A DNA stretch of 64,000 nt from Hyphomicrobium_A sp963782555 (GTDB taxonomy: Bacteria; Pseudomonadota; Alphaproteobacteria; Rhizobiales; Hyphomicrobiaceae), in NCBI GenBank assembly GCA_963782555.1, contig CAWAKB010000006.1:62001-126000 (forward strand), given 5' to 3'. The stretch's first letter is position 1; each line of letters starts with the position of its first letter. A program made the translations under genes and the position numbers. Under the pieces are notes generated by a model. It was not told the origin of the DNA and did not search any database. It was given only the letters and a program-made list of their open reading frames with translations. Shown piece after piece: positions 35,056-44,199 of the stretch.

Positions 35056-35514
35056 ATGATTAAGCTGAAGGTCAACGGGAAGGCAGTCGAGTTCGACGGC
35101 GATCCCTCGATGCCGCTGCTTTGGTTCTTGCGCGACGAGCAGGGCCTGACCGGAACCAAATTCGGCTGCGGCGTGGCGCAGTGCGGCGCCTGTACGGTCC
35201 ACGTCGACAGTCAGCCGCGCCGCGCCTGCGTGACGCCGGTCGGCACGATCGACGGAGCGGAGGTAACCACGATCGAGGGAGCGAAGGGCAAAGTGACCGA
35301 CGCCGTGCGTGCCGCCTGGATCGCGCTCGAGGTGCCCCAGTGCGGCTACTGCCAGTCGGGCCAGATCATGTCGGCCGTCAACCTCCTCTCCGAGCTGCCC
35401 AAGCCCACCGACAAGGACATCGATCTCGCCATGAACGGCAACATCTGCCGCTGCTGCACCTATCACCGCATTCGCGCCGCCATCCATGATGCCGCGCGCC
35501 GCTTGGAGGGTTGA
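35056..35514 (+). CDS. Molybdenum hydroxylase 2Fe-2S subunit (IorA-like)
   Basis: 152 aa from the ATG at 35056. Carries two [2Fe-2S] clusters that pass electrons from the molybdenum site. The plant-type cluster is in FGCGVAQCGACTVHVD, and the C-terminal cluster in CGYCQSGQIM and ICRCCTY. The last motif is normally CRCGTY; here Gly is replaced by Cys. Related to isoquinoline 1-oxidoreductase and aldehyde dehydrogenase small subunits. It is followed 3 bp later by the large subunit. Confidence 0.93.
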   Translation: MIKLKVNGKAVEFDGDPSMPLLWFLRDEQGLTGTKFGCGVAQCGACTVHVDSQPRRACVTPVGTIDGAEVTTIEGAKGKVTDAVRAAWIALEVPQCGYCQSGQIMSAVNLLSELPKPTDKDIDLAMNGNICRCCTYHRIRAAIHDAARRLEG

Positions 35515-35517
35515 GCC

Positions 35518-37681
35518 ATGGAAGCAACGCTTGCCGCCAATCGCCGCCAATTCTTGAAGGGCTCGGCCGCAGTCGGCCTCTTGATCGGCTTCCACATTCC
35601 CGTGGGCATGCGGGCCGCCGCTGCAGAGACCAATGCCGAATTCATCCCGAATGCCTTCCTTCGCATCGCGCCCGACAACACGGTCACCGTCATCTCCAAG
35701 CACATCGAGTTCGGCCAGGGGCCTTACACCGGCATCGCCACCATCCTCGCCGACGAGATCGACGCCGACTGGAGCCAAATCCGCGTCGAAGTCGGCGCCG
35801 GCCGATGCGAAGAAATACGCTAACCTGGCTTTCGGCGTGCAGGGCACCGGCGGCTCCACCGCCATGGCCAACTCCTGGGACCAGATGCGCGCAGCCGGCG
35901 CGGAGGCGCGCGCGCGGCTGATCGCCGCCGCCGCCAAGACGTGGAATGTCGCTCCGGATGCGATCACCATCGAGAAAGGCCTGGTCAAGCACCCATCGGG
36001 AAAGTCGGCGAGCTTCGGCGAGCTCGCTGAGACCGCGCAGAGCATTACGCTGCCCGGCCCCTTCAAGTCGAAGCAGCCGAGCGAATGGCGTTTGATCGGC
36101 AAGGGCGTTTCCCGCGTCGACACCGCTCCCAAGACAGACGGCACGGCACGGTTCACCATCGACGTGAAGCTGCCCGACATGCTGACCTGCGTCCTCGCCC
36201 GGCCAACGCGCTTCGGCGCCAAGGCCAAGGCCTACGATGCAGCCCCCGCGCTCGCCGTCCCCGGTGTCAAGGAGGTGGTCACCGTGCCTCAGGGCGTTGC
36301 CGTGCTCGCCGACGGGTTCTGGGCCGCAAAGAAGGGGCGTGACGCTTTAAAGATCACGTGGGACGAGTCGGGCACCGAGACGCGCAGCAGCCGGGATCTC
36401 GTCAACGAGTATCGCGAGCTTGCGAAGAAGACCGGCGCGATTGCGCGCAACGACGGTGACGCGGAGGGAAGTCTTGCCGGCGCCGCCAAGGTCATCGAGG
36501 CGACCTATACGTTTCCCTATCTCGCGCACGCCCCGCTCGAGCCCAACGACTGCGTGATCCACCGCACCGACGACGGCGGCGTCGAGCTGCTGTTCGGATC
36601 GCAGCTGCAGACAATCGACCAGAATGCGGCGGCGGGCGTCTTGGGCCTCAAGCCGGAGCAAGTGAAGATCAAGACGCTGCTCGCCGGCGGCAGCTTCGGC
36701 CGACGTGCCACGCCCCTCGGCGATATGGCCGCCGAGGCGGCCGAGGTGCTCAAGGCCGCCAAGCACAAGGGGCCCATCAAGGTGATCTGGACGCGCGAGG
36801 ACGACATCAAGGGCGGACGCTATCGCCCGGTCTTCGTGCATCAGCTGAAGGGCGGCCTTGACGCGGATGGCAACATCGTCGGCTGGGACCAAGTCATCGT
36901 CGGCCAGTCGTTCATGAAGGGCAGTCCCTTTGACAAGGTGATGCTGAAGGACGGCGTCGACAAGACCATGGTGGAGGGAGCGAGCACGCTGCCCTACCAG
37001 ATCCCCAATCTGCGCGTCTCTGCCCACATCGTCGAGGCGGGCGTACCGACGCTGTGGTGGCGTTCCGTCGGCTCGACGCACACGGCCTACTCGACCGAGA
37101 CCTTCCTCGATCGGCTCGCGGACGCCGCTGGCATCGATCCGCTTGCGATCCGCCGCAAGCTCCTTGGCAAGAATCCGCGCCACCTGGCCGTGCTCAATCG
37201 CGCCGCTGAGGCCGCGGACTGGGAGAAGCCGCTGCCAAAGGGCAAGGCGCGCGGGTTGGCCGTGCACGAGTCTTTCAAGTCGTTCGTGGCACACGTCGTT
37301 GAGGTATCGATGGGGTCCGATGGGCTGCCCAAGGTGGAGCGCGTGGTCTGCGCGGCCGACTGCGGCATCGCCATCAATCCCGATGTGATCAAGGCGCAGC
37401 TCGAGGGCGGCATGGGCTACGGCCTGTCGGCCGCGCTTTATGGCGCCATCGACTTGGAGAACGGGCGCATCGTGCAGTCGAACTTCGACGACTACCGCGT
37501 GCTTCGCATCAACGAGATGCCGCCCATCGAGGTGCACATCGTCGAGTCGACCGAGAAGCCGACCGGCATCGGTGAGCCGGGTGTTCCTACGATAGCGCCG
37601 GCTGTCGCCAATGCCTGGGCCAAGCTCACCGGCGAGCGCCTCTCCGCGCTTCCCTTTGCGCGCTCGGTTGGCAAGGCCTGA
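35518..37681 (+). pseudogene. Molybdenum hydroxylase large subunit (IorB-like), broken by one frameshift
   Basis: Binds the molybdopterin cytosine dinucleotide cofactor and oxidises an aldehyde or N-heterocycle. The N-terminus has a Tat signal, NRRQFLKGSAAVGLLIGF, so the enzyme is exported folded. The frame starting at 35518 breaks at about 35805, after IRVEVGAG; it resumes as DAKKYANLAFGVQGTGGST and ends at 37681. Removing one C from GGCCG gives 720 residues, normal for the family. The catalytic Glu is in GIGEPGVPTIAPAVANAW. Its stop overlaps the next start (TGATG). Confidence 0.88.
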
Positions 37682-38301
37682 TGAGACAGAACATGAGAGC
37701 ACTGCTGGTTTGGCTTGCCGGGGCAATCGCGATCGTCGCCACCGGCATCGCCGTTTCGGGACGTGAGGCTGAAACCGTCAAGCTCAAGCCTGTATCGGCC
37801 TTTGCCGGCATCGCCGACAAGCAGGAGCGCGCCGTCGCCCTCTTCAACGAGGCCGGCAAGGTAATCTTGCATCCGCGCTGCGTGAACTGTCATCCCTCCG
37901 GCGATCGTCCGCTGCAGGGCGACGACAGCCATCTGCACCAGCCGCTCGTCGTGCGTGGGGATTACGGCCTCGGCGCTGTCGGCATGCGGTGCACCACATG
38001 CCATGGGCCCGCCAACTTCGATCCCGGACACATCCCCGGGCATCCGGCGTGGCAGCTGGCGCCCATCGAGATGGCATGGGCGGGCAAGTCGCTCAGCGAG
38101 ATCTGCACGCAGATCAAGGACCCGAAGCGCAACGGCGGCAAGTCGCTGGCGGCCCTCGTCCACCACATGAGCGAGGATTCGCTCGTCGGCTGGGGCTGGC
38201 ATCCGGGCGCGGGCCGCACGCCAGCGCCGGGGACGCAAAAGGAGTTCGGCGCGCTGATCAAAGCCTGGGTAGAGGCCGGCGCCGCCTGCCCTGCGTCCTG
38301 A
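37681..38301 (+). CDS. Dihaem c-type cytochrome, electron acceptor of the molybdenum hydroxylase
   Basis: 206 aa. The N-terminal TM helix or signal (LLVWLAGAIAIVATGIAVS) directs it to the periplasm. Two haem c motifs are present, CVNCH (about residue 68) and CTTCH (about residue 103). The start codon overlaps the stop of the large subunit, which implies translational coupling and a shared complex. Likely role: carry electrons from the 2Fe-2S subunit to the respiratory chain. Confidence 0.88.
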   Translation: MRQNMRALLVWLAGAIAIVATGIAVSGREAETVKLKPVSAFAGIADKQERAVALFNEAGKVILHPRCVNCHPSGDRPLQGDDSHLHQPLVVRGDYGLGAVGMRCTTCHGPANFDPGHIPGHPAWQLAPIEMAWAGKSLSEICTQIKDPKRNGGKSLAALVHHMSEDSLVGWGWHPGAGRTPAPGTQKEFGALIKAWVEAGAACPAS

Positions 38302-38330
38302 TGATAGAATGCGCTCAAGGAGGATTGACC

Positions 38331-39350
38331 ATGAATGTCATTGCCCCGCGACGTCAGGAAACGATCGAGCGCGATCCTGTTGAGGCCGCACGAAGCTGGA
38401 TCGAGGAGCACGGGAAAGTCGCGCTCGCGACCGTCGTATCGACGTGGGGCTCCGCCCCGGTGCCCGTTGGCGGCCAGCTTGCCGTCGCGCCCGACGAGCG
38501 CTTTCAAGGGTCGGTGTCGGGTGGCTGCGTCGAAGGCGACGTAATTGCCGAGGCCGCCGACGTTATGGCAAGCGGACGCCCGCGCATGCTGGAGTTCGGC
38601 GTCACCGAGGAGACGGCGTGGCGCGCCGGCCTTCCGTGCGGCGGCAAGATCAAAGTGCTGCTGGAGCCGCTGGCGCGGGCACGTGATACGGGCTACCTCG
38701 ACCGGGTGCTGGCGGCGCGGCGCGCACGCGTGCCGCTTGCCGTGATGACGAACGTAACCACTGGCACGCGCCGGTTGTACGAGCCGGGCACGCGGATGCC
38801 ACCGGAGGCAGCGGCCAGTCTGACGAGCGGCGACAGCCACATCGCTGAGACGTCCGAAGGCCGCGTCTTCGTGCAGGCGCTGCTGCCGCCCGTCCGCCTC
38901 GTCATTGCGGGAGCCACGAATATCGCGCAAGTCCTTGCCGGTTTGGCGCGGCAGGTTGGCTATGACGTTATCGTCATCGATCCACGCACCGCATTCCTCT
39001 CCGAGGAACGCTTCGGTGATACCTGCAGCCTGACCGACTGGCCTGAGGCGTCTCTGACGTCGCTGGGGCTCGATCCGAGAACGGCCGTCGTCGCGCTAAC
39101 ACATGCGGCGCACATCGACGATGAGGCGCTCAGCACGGCGCTGCGCTCTCCGTGTCTCTATGTCGGCGCGCTCGGCTCCAGGTCGACGCACGCCAAGCGC
39201 CTGGAGCGGCTCAAGGCGGCCGGCTTCGACGACAAGGCGCTGGCGCGCATCCATGCCCCGATCGGGCTTCCCATCGGGGCAAAAGGACCTGAGGAGATTG
39301 CCGTGTCGATCCTTGCCGAGATCATAAAGGTCGCGCACGGGGCCGGATAA
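38331..39350 (+). CDS. xdhC: XdhC-family molybdenum cofactor insertion/maturation protein
   Basis: 339 aa from the ATG at 38331, with a near-perfect AAGGAGGATTGACC site. The N-terminal XdhC/CoxI domain has ATVVSTWGSAPVPVGGQ and GSVSGGCVEGDVIAEA; the C-terminal Rossmann domain has RLVIAGATNIAQVLAGLA and YVGALGSRSTHAKR. The family loads sulfurated molybdenum cofactor into xanthine dehydrogenase-type enzymes. Its location straight after the hydroxylase genes supports that role. Confidence 0.92.
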   Translation: MNVIAPRRQETIERDPVEAARSWIEEHGKVALATVVSTWGSAPVPVGGQLAVAPDERFQGSVSGGCVEGDVIAEAADVMASGRPRMLEFGVTEETAWRAGLPCGGKIKVLLEPLARARDTGYLDRVLAARRARVPLAVMTNVTTGTRRLYEPGTRMPPEAAASLTSGDSHIAETSEGRVFVQALLPPVRLVIAGATNIAQVLAGLARQVGYDVIVIDPRTAFLSEERFGDTCSLTDWPEASLTSLGLDPRTAVVALTHAAHIDDEALSTALRSPCLYVGALGSRSTHAKRLERLKAAGFDDKALARIHAPIGLPIGAKGPEEIAVSILAEIIKVAHGAG

Positions 39351-39961
39351 TGGCGAAACTTGCAGCCGTTGTGCTCGCCGCCGGTGCCTCCGACCGCTTT
39401 GGGGCGGAGAACAAGCTGCTGGCGCACATCGGCGGGCGACCGCTCGTGCGTCGGGTGGTCGAGACGGTTCTCGCCAGCATGGCAATCGATGTTTTCGTCG
39501 TCACCGGTTACGATCGGCCGCTCATAGAGAGCGTCCTCGCCGATCTCCCCGTTCGCTTCATCCATAACGACGATTGGCCGGCGGGGATGGGGTCCTCGGT
39601 TGCGACCGGCATCTCGGAGCTGAGCGAGGACATCGAAGGCGCCTTCGTCGTACCGGGCGACATGCCGTTTCTGAACGCAAGTGTGCTGTGCAGCCTTGTC
39701 GCCGCCTTCGAGCAACACGGTCGGCAAGCGATTGTCTATCCGGCGACGCCAGACGGTGAGCAGCGCAATCCCGTTCTGTGGCCGCGCCGCTTCTTTTCCA
39801 AGCTCACGGAGCTCTCGGGGCCAAAAGGCGCAAAGGAGCTCTTGCACCGTCCGGATAGCCGGCCTGTCGCCGTGACGGTCGAGGACGGCGCTCTCCTGGC
39901 CGATGTCGACACGCCGGCAGATCTGGACGCCGCAGGCGGCGCCTTGGCCAAAGGTCTCTAG
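39350..39961 (+). CDS. mocA: Molybdenum cofactor cytidylyltransferase-like protein
   Basis: 203 aa. NTP transferase fold with AAVVLAAGASDRFGAENKLL (the LAAGxSxRxG nucleotide loop), VVTGYD, and VVPGDMPFLNASVL (metal-binding Asp). MocA makes the cytosine dinucleotide form of the cofactor needed by this hydroxylase class. ATG overlaps the xdhC stop (TAATG), so the five-gene operon of hydroxylase, cytochrome and cofactor genes is tightly coupled. Confidence 0.9.
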   Translation: MAKLAAVVLAAGASDRFGAENKLLAHIGGRPLVRRVVETVLASMAIDVFVVTGYDRPLIESVLADLPVRFIHNDDWPAGMGSSVATGISELSEDIEGAFVVPGDMPFLNASVLCSLVAAFEQHGRQAIVYPATPDGEQRNPVLWPRRFFSKLTELSGPKGAKELLHRPDSRPVAVTVEDGALLADVDTPADLDAAGGALAKGL

Positions 39962-40113
39962 TCCCCGGCCGCAGGCACGGATCTGCCCGCTCGCTTCGCG
40001 CTTCGTGGGCGATAACCACGCCGATGGGATTGTCGCCGGCAGGGTGGTCAGCTCTCCAGAGCTATGACAAGGTGCGATGGTCGCATACGCCCCAACTACG
40101 TCGGAGAGTGACT

Positions 40114-40440
40114 ATGAAGGTGAGGCATCTGTTTGCGTTGGGCTGCTTGAGCGCCTTGGCGGCTGCGCCTGCAATCGCTTACGACGGCCAGCAGAAGGAC
40201 TTCGCCACCTGCACACAAGGCCAAGGCAAGGTGGCCAATGCCGACGTCGTTCAGGCCTGCACCCACTTGATCGATAATGCGGCGAAACAAAACGAGCTTG
40301 TGGGCTTCTTCTACGCCATGCGGGCGACCGCCAACGACGACAAGGCCTCAAATTGCCGTGACGCTCGCAAAGTGCTCGAGCTGACGGACGATCCGACGTT
40401 CGTCGACGGGGCAAAGACGCTAATAAAAGTAAATTGCTGA
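40114..40440 (+). CDS. Small exported protein of unknown function
   Basis: 108 aa from the ATG at 40114, with GGAGAG upstream. A signal peptide ends near PAIA (about residue 22). The mature part has four Cys (ATCTQG, QACTHL, SNCRDA and a C-terminal VNC), which could form two disulfides. The helical pattern ACTHLIDNAAKQNELVGFFY resembles Sel1/TPR-type repeats but only one unit is present. Not assigned to a family. Confidence 0.65.
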   Translation: MKVRHLFALGCLSALAAAPAIAYDGQQKDFATCTQGQGKVANADVVQACTHLIDNAAKQNELVGFFYAMRATANDDKASNCRDARKVLELTDDPTFVDGAKTLIKVNC

Positions 40441-40554
40441 GCCCAAGCGGGCGCCGGGGCGCGCATTCGGCGAAATTTTCCCGAAACCCGGAACGTTTTT
40501 GATATCCTTTGCGTCCTAGGGTGAGGCCACATCCCCTGGTGTCCGGAGTTGCCC

Positions 40555-41421
40555 ATGGCCGCGCGCGCGTACTGGAAAGGCTTTCTCCGCCTCTCCCTCG
40601 TCTCCATCGCCATCGAGATCTACAACGCGGTGGAGACCAAGTCCGAGATCTCCTTCCGCCAGATTCACAAGCCCTCTGGCCGGCGCATCAACTACACCAA
40701 GACCGTGCAGGGCATCGGCGAGGTTAACAACGCCGACATCGTCAAGGGCTACGAGGTCGATGCCGACACCTACGTGACGCTCGACCCCGAGGAGATCGAC
40801 GCGGTCAAGCTCGAAAGCAAGAAGACCATCGACCTCGTCAAGTTCGTCAATTCGGTCGACATCGATCCTCGCTATTTCGAGCGGCCCTATTTCGTCGCGC
40901 CGGCCGACAAACACTCAGGGGAAGGCTACGTCGTCATCCGCGAGGCCCTGAAGAAGACCGGCAAGGTGGGCTTGGCGCAGCTCACCATCGCGGGTCGGGA
41001 GTGGCTCGTCGCCATCGCGCCGTTCGAGGACGGCCTCTTGATGGAGATGCTGCGCTACGCCGAGGAGCTGAAAGACCCAGTCGAGTTCTTCGACGAGGTG
41101 CCGACCGCAAAGCCCGACAAGGAGATGGTCGACCTCGCCGTCGAGCTCATCGGACGCAAGTCGGGGAAGTTCACGCCGTCGCAATTCAAGAACCACTACG
41201 CGCAAGCCCTGCGCGAGCTCGTCAACAAGAAAATGAAGGGGCAAAAAGTCGTCGCACCGCACGAGGAGGTTGCGCCGGGCGGGGGCAAGGTGATCGACTT
41301 GATGGCGGCCTTGCGCAAGAGCATCGGCGAAGGCGGCAAGGCAAAGCCGAAGGCCAAAGCCAAAGGGGCGAGCGATGGCAAGCGAACGACCAAGGCGAAA
41401 GCGTCAAGGAAGCGGGCTTGA
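40555..41421 (+). CDS. ku: Ku protein, non-homologous end joining
   Basis: 288 aa from the ATG at 40555, with GGAG 8 nt before. Homodimeric Ku binds DNA ends and recruits LigD. The core starts ARAYWKGFLRLSLVSIAIEI and contains QIHKPSGRRINYTKTVQGIG, VKGYEVDADTYVTLDPEEID and FVAPADKHSGEGYVVIREAL. The C-terminal 40 residues are Lys/Ala-rich, as in extended bacterial Ku proteins. No ligD is adjacent. The last 47 nt overlap the downstream ribbon-helix-helix gene. Confidence 0.96.
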   Translation: MAARAYWKGFLRLSLVSIAIEIYNAVETKSEISFRQIHKPSGRRINYTKTVQGIGEVNNADIVKGYEVDADTYVTLDPEEIDAVKLESKKTIDLVKFVNSVDIDPRYFERPYFVAPADKHSGEGYVVIREALKKTGKVGLAQLTIAGREWLVAIAPFEDGLLMEMLRYAEELKDPVEFFDEVPTAKPDKEMVDLAVELIGRKSGKFTPSQFKNHYAQALRELVNKKMKGQKVVAPHEEVAPGGGKVIDLMAALRKSIGEGGKAKPKAKAKGASDGKRTTKAKASRKRA

Positions 41422-41641
41422 GGTGGGACGCCGGATCGAGCTGACGCCGGAGACCTGGCACGCGCTGGAGGCCCTATCGCGCGATACCGGTCGGTCAATT
41501 CACAGCCTCGCCGACGAGGCTGTCGGTGATCTGCTCAAAAAGCACCGTCGCCCGCGCTCGCTGCTGGAGGCTTTGCGGGAGAGTGCACGCCAGCACCCCG
41601 CCAACGATCGCGAGCCGCCGCGCGCCAAGCGCCGGTTCTAG
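41375..41641 (+). CDS. Ribbon-helix-helix-like small protein overlapping ku
   Basis: 88 aa from the ATG at 41375, overlapping the 3' end of ku by 47 nt in another frame. The segment RIELTPETWHALEALSRDTG followed by RSIHSLADEAVGDLLKKH fits a ribbon-helix-helix DNA-binding fold as found in CopG/Arc-type regulators and antitoxins. No toxin gene follows; the next gene is convergent. Both ends are highly basic. Co-transcription with ku suggests a nucleoid or regulatory role, which is inference. Confidence 0.65.
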   Translation: MASERPRRKRQGSGLEVGRRIELTPETWHALEALSRDTGRSIHSLADEAVGDLLKKHRRPRSLLEALRESARQHPANDREPPRAKRRF

Positions 41642-41668
41642 GGCGGCTTAGCTATCGTGAGCGAATAA

Positions 41669-41905
41669 TCACAGCGCCTTGCGGATGCGCTCGTAAGCGG
41701 CTTTCAAGTCGGCGCCCAGCTGCTTGGCGGTGCCGCCAAGCTCGCCGGCGGTGCGGTCGAGCTCCGCCTTTTCCCGAAATGCCTTCCAGCGCTTCTCGAG
41801 GTCGGCCCATTCGTCCTGCGCCTCCATCGTGCCCAGATGGATCTTGAGCTTGATGTCGTCGCGCACGCGTTTGAGATCGTCGGTGAGCTTTTGAAGGTCT
41901 GCCAT
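41669..41905 (-). CDS. Small helical coiled-coil protein
   Basis: 78 aa from the ATG at 41905 (MADLQKLTDD); a TTG at 41923 lies in frame but is less likely. Entirely charged and helical, with heptad-like LKRVRDDIKLKIHLGTMEAQ and WADLEKRWKAFREKAELD. No membrane segment. Convergent with the RHH gene. Function unknown. Confidence 0.65.
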   Translation of the reverse strand: MADLQKLTDDLKRVRDDIKLKIHLGTMEAQDEWADLEKRWKAFREKAELDRTAGELGGTAKQLGADLKAAYERIRKAL

Positions 41906-42204
41906 GGTGGTTCTCTTCGCCAAAGAGCTGCACGCTTAAGCCAACAGGGTGTGGGTTAAGCGCCGGTTAGGAGAGGCTAGCGGTGGGCGGGCTGCGGGCC
42001 TTGACCCGCGTCAAGGGTCCTTGGCGATCCGCTCCTAACGTCTTGGGCTGGCAGGTGTTTGCGGTCTTGCAACAGCTGCCGGCCGACTTGCCGGGCGTCC
42101 TAGACATCGTTGGTGCACCAACCTAGAGTCCCCGGCAAGGTGGGAGGGGGACTCCCAGCACACAGAAGCGTTTATTTTTCAAACGCATGGGGGGAGTTCG
42201 GTAC

Positions 42205-44170
42205 ATGGCCGAGGGGTCGGGGGACGCCGTCAACATCAGTGCGCTGCCGAAGATGGTCAAGTGGTACAGCCCGGCCCACTTGGTCAGCACTGGCTGGCGC
42301 TCGATTGTCTCGGAGCTCTTCGGCCAGTACGCCGACCAGCGCATCATGCAGGCGACCATCGACGGCTTCGCGCCGGAGGTAATGGCGAAGGTCGTAGGGC
42401 GCTACAACTACTCGGATTTGCGCGAGCTCAGTGACGGCGAGACGGTCTGGGTCGATTACGTCGCCGATCTGGGCGACGGCTTCGAATTCCACCTACGCGA
42501 TGGCCTCGCTGATCAGCGCGCCCTCCCTCGACGTTGCCGGTGCGGGCACGCTTCCCGGGGCTAAGCTGCTCGTCATGGGTGGGGATCAGGTCTATCCCTA
42601 TCCGACCCGCAAGGCCTACCGCGAGCGCTTTGCGTTTCCCTATTCCACGGCGCTTCCCGCCCATGGTGACGACGGTTGGCGCCGGCTCTTGTTCGTGCTG
42701 CCCGGCAACCACGACTGGTACGACGGGCTCAGCTCCTTCGACTATATGTTCTGCAAGGCTCGCTTCGGGCGCGCCGTCGAGAATCGCATCGGCGGCTGGC
42801 TGTGCCCGCAGCACCGCAGCTACTTCGCGATCCGTCTGCCGCACAACTGGTGGATTTGGGGCGCCGACATCCAGCTCGCCCAGTACCTCGACGCGGGCCA
42901 AGTGCTCTACTTCGAAAGCGTCGCCGAGGCGATGAAGCAGCATCCGACCGAGGTACCCAAGCTCATCTTATGCACGGCGGAGCCGAGTTGGAACTACGGC
43001 AGGAGCGACACGCTGCAGGGCGAGGACAACCTCAGCCAGATCGCCAAGATCGCCAACGACGCCGGCGCGCGCATCTGCGCCGTGCTCGCCGGCGACTTGC
43101 ATCATTACAGCCGCTATACGGCCAAGGAGGCCGGGACGAGCTTCTTCACCGCCGGCGGGGGCGGCGCCTACTTCTCGCCGACGCACGTCCTCCAGAACAT
43201 CCGTAAGATTTCCTGGGGTGGCAAGAAGCTTGACCTCGAGTTGCGTTGCAAGGTGAAGGACGGCGAGAGCACGGACGAGCCGACGTGCTGGCCATCGCGT
43301 GGTAAGAGCCGGCTGCTCAGCCTCAAAACGCTCGCCTTTCCGTTCCGAAACTACGGCTTCGCGGTGGCGCTCGGCCTCATCTACTGGCTGATGATTTGGG
43401 TGTTTGCGAGGACGCCCGCGGAAGGCAGTAATCCCGCCTTCAACACAGTGGGCGACGTTCTGATCCGGGATCCAAAATTTCACTGGTGGCCTGACCTATT
43501 CCTCCTCCTGCCGCTCGCCGCGGCGCAAAACGTGATGCTCGGCATCATGAGCCTTGCGCTCTGGATCGTGCTTTATGGGTACGCCGATGGGGCCTGGGGC
43601 GGGAAGGTGAAGCTGGCGATGGGGACCCTGCATTGGGTGGCGCACATCGCCATGATGGTCATTCTCTATTTCGCCGTCTCCTACAGCTCGATCGAGCTCG
43701 TCAAGCTGGTGTGGCCGCAGGCAAGTGCGGTTCTGCAGTCGCTCGAGTTCAGCACCACCGACAAGGTGCGCGAGCTTTTCCGCGCCATCGTCGTCTTTCC
43801 TCTCGAGATGATCTTCGTGGGCGGCATCGCGGCGGGTTTCGTGTGGGCGGCCTATCTGACGATCTGCTGCTTGTTCGGCCTGCACAGCGACCAGGCCTTC
43901 GCCTCCATGGGCATCCCTGATTTCAAAAATTTCCTGCGCATGAAGATCGAGCCGTCCAAGCTCACGATCTATCCGATCGGGCTGCGCCGGACGCCGCGGC
44001 GCCGATCCTGGCGCTTCGCACGACGCAAGGAAGCCGGCAGCGCGTCGGAAGGTCCGTCGATCGTGCCCGCCCGGCCACTGCGGCCGAGGCTGATCGAAGG
44101 GCCCGTCGAGATTCGCGTGGGCGACGTGAAACGGCCCGACCCACCGTCGCGCGCGCCTGCCATCGTTTGA
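42205..44170 (+). pseudogene. Membrane-bound metallophosphoesterase, broken by one frameshift
   Basis: The start at 42205 (MAEGSGDAV) has GGGGGGAG 8 nt upstream. The N-terminal calcineurin-like domain carries VADLGDGF, VMGGDQVYP, VLPGNHDWYDG and LAGDLHHYS, the expected metal ligands. The frame breaks at about 42486 in CGAATTCC; removing one A or T yields DGFDSTYAMASL or similar and a 654-residue protein. After about residue 360 come five to six TM helices (FAVALGLIYWLMIWVF, VMLGIMSLALWIVLYG, VAHIAMMVILYFAV and others). First gene of a cluster with two GMC oxidases. Substrate unknown; a lipid phosphate is plausible. Confidence 0.8.
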
Positions 44171-44199
44171 GAGCGTTGGAAACCGGAGGCACAACGGCC

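Noticed and set aside
42480..42492. Real pseudogenisation of the metallophosphoesterase
   Set aside because: All metal ligands and TM helices remain on both sides of a single indel at a GANTC-like site, so sequence error is more likely.
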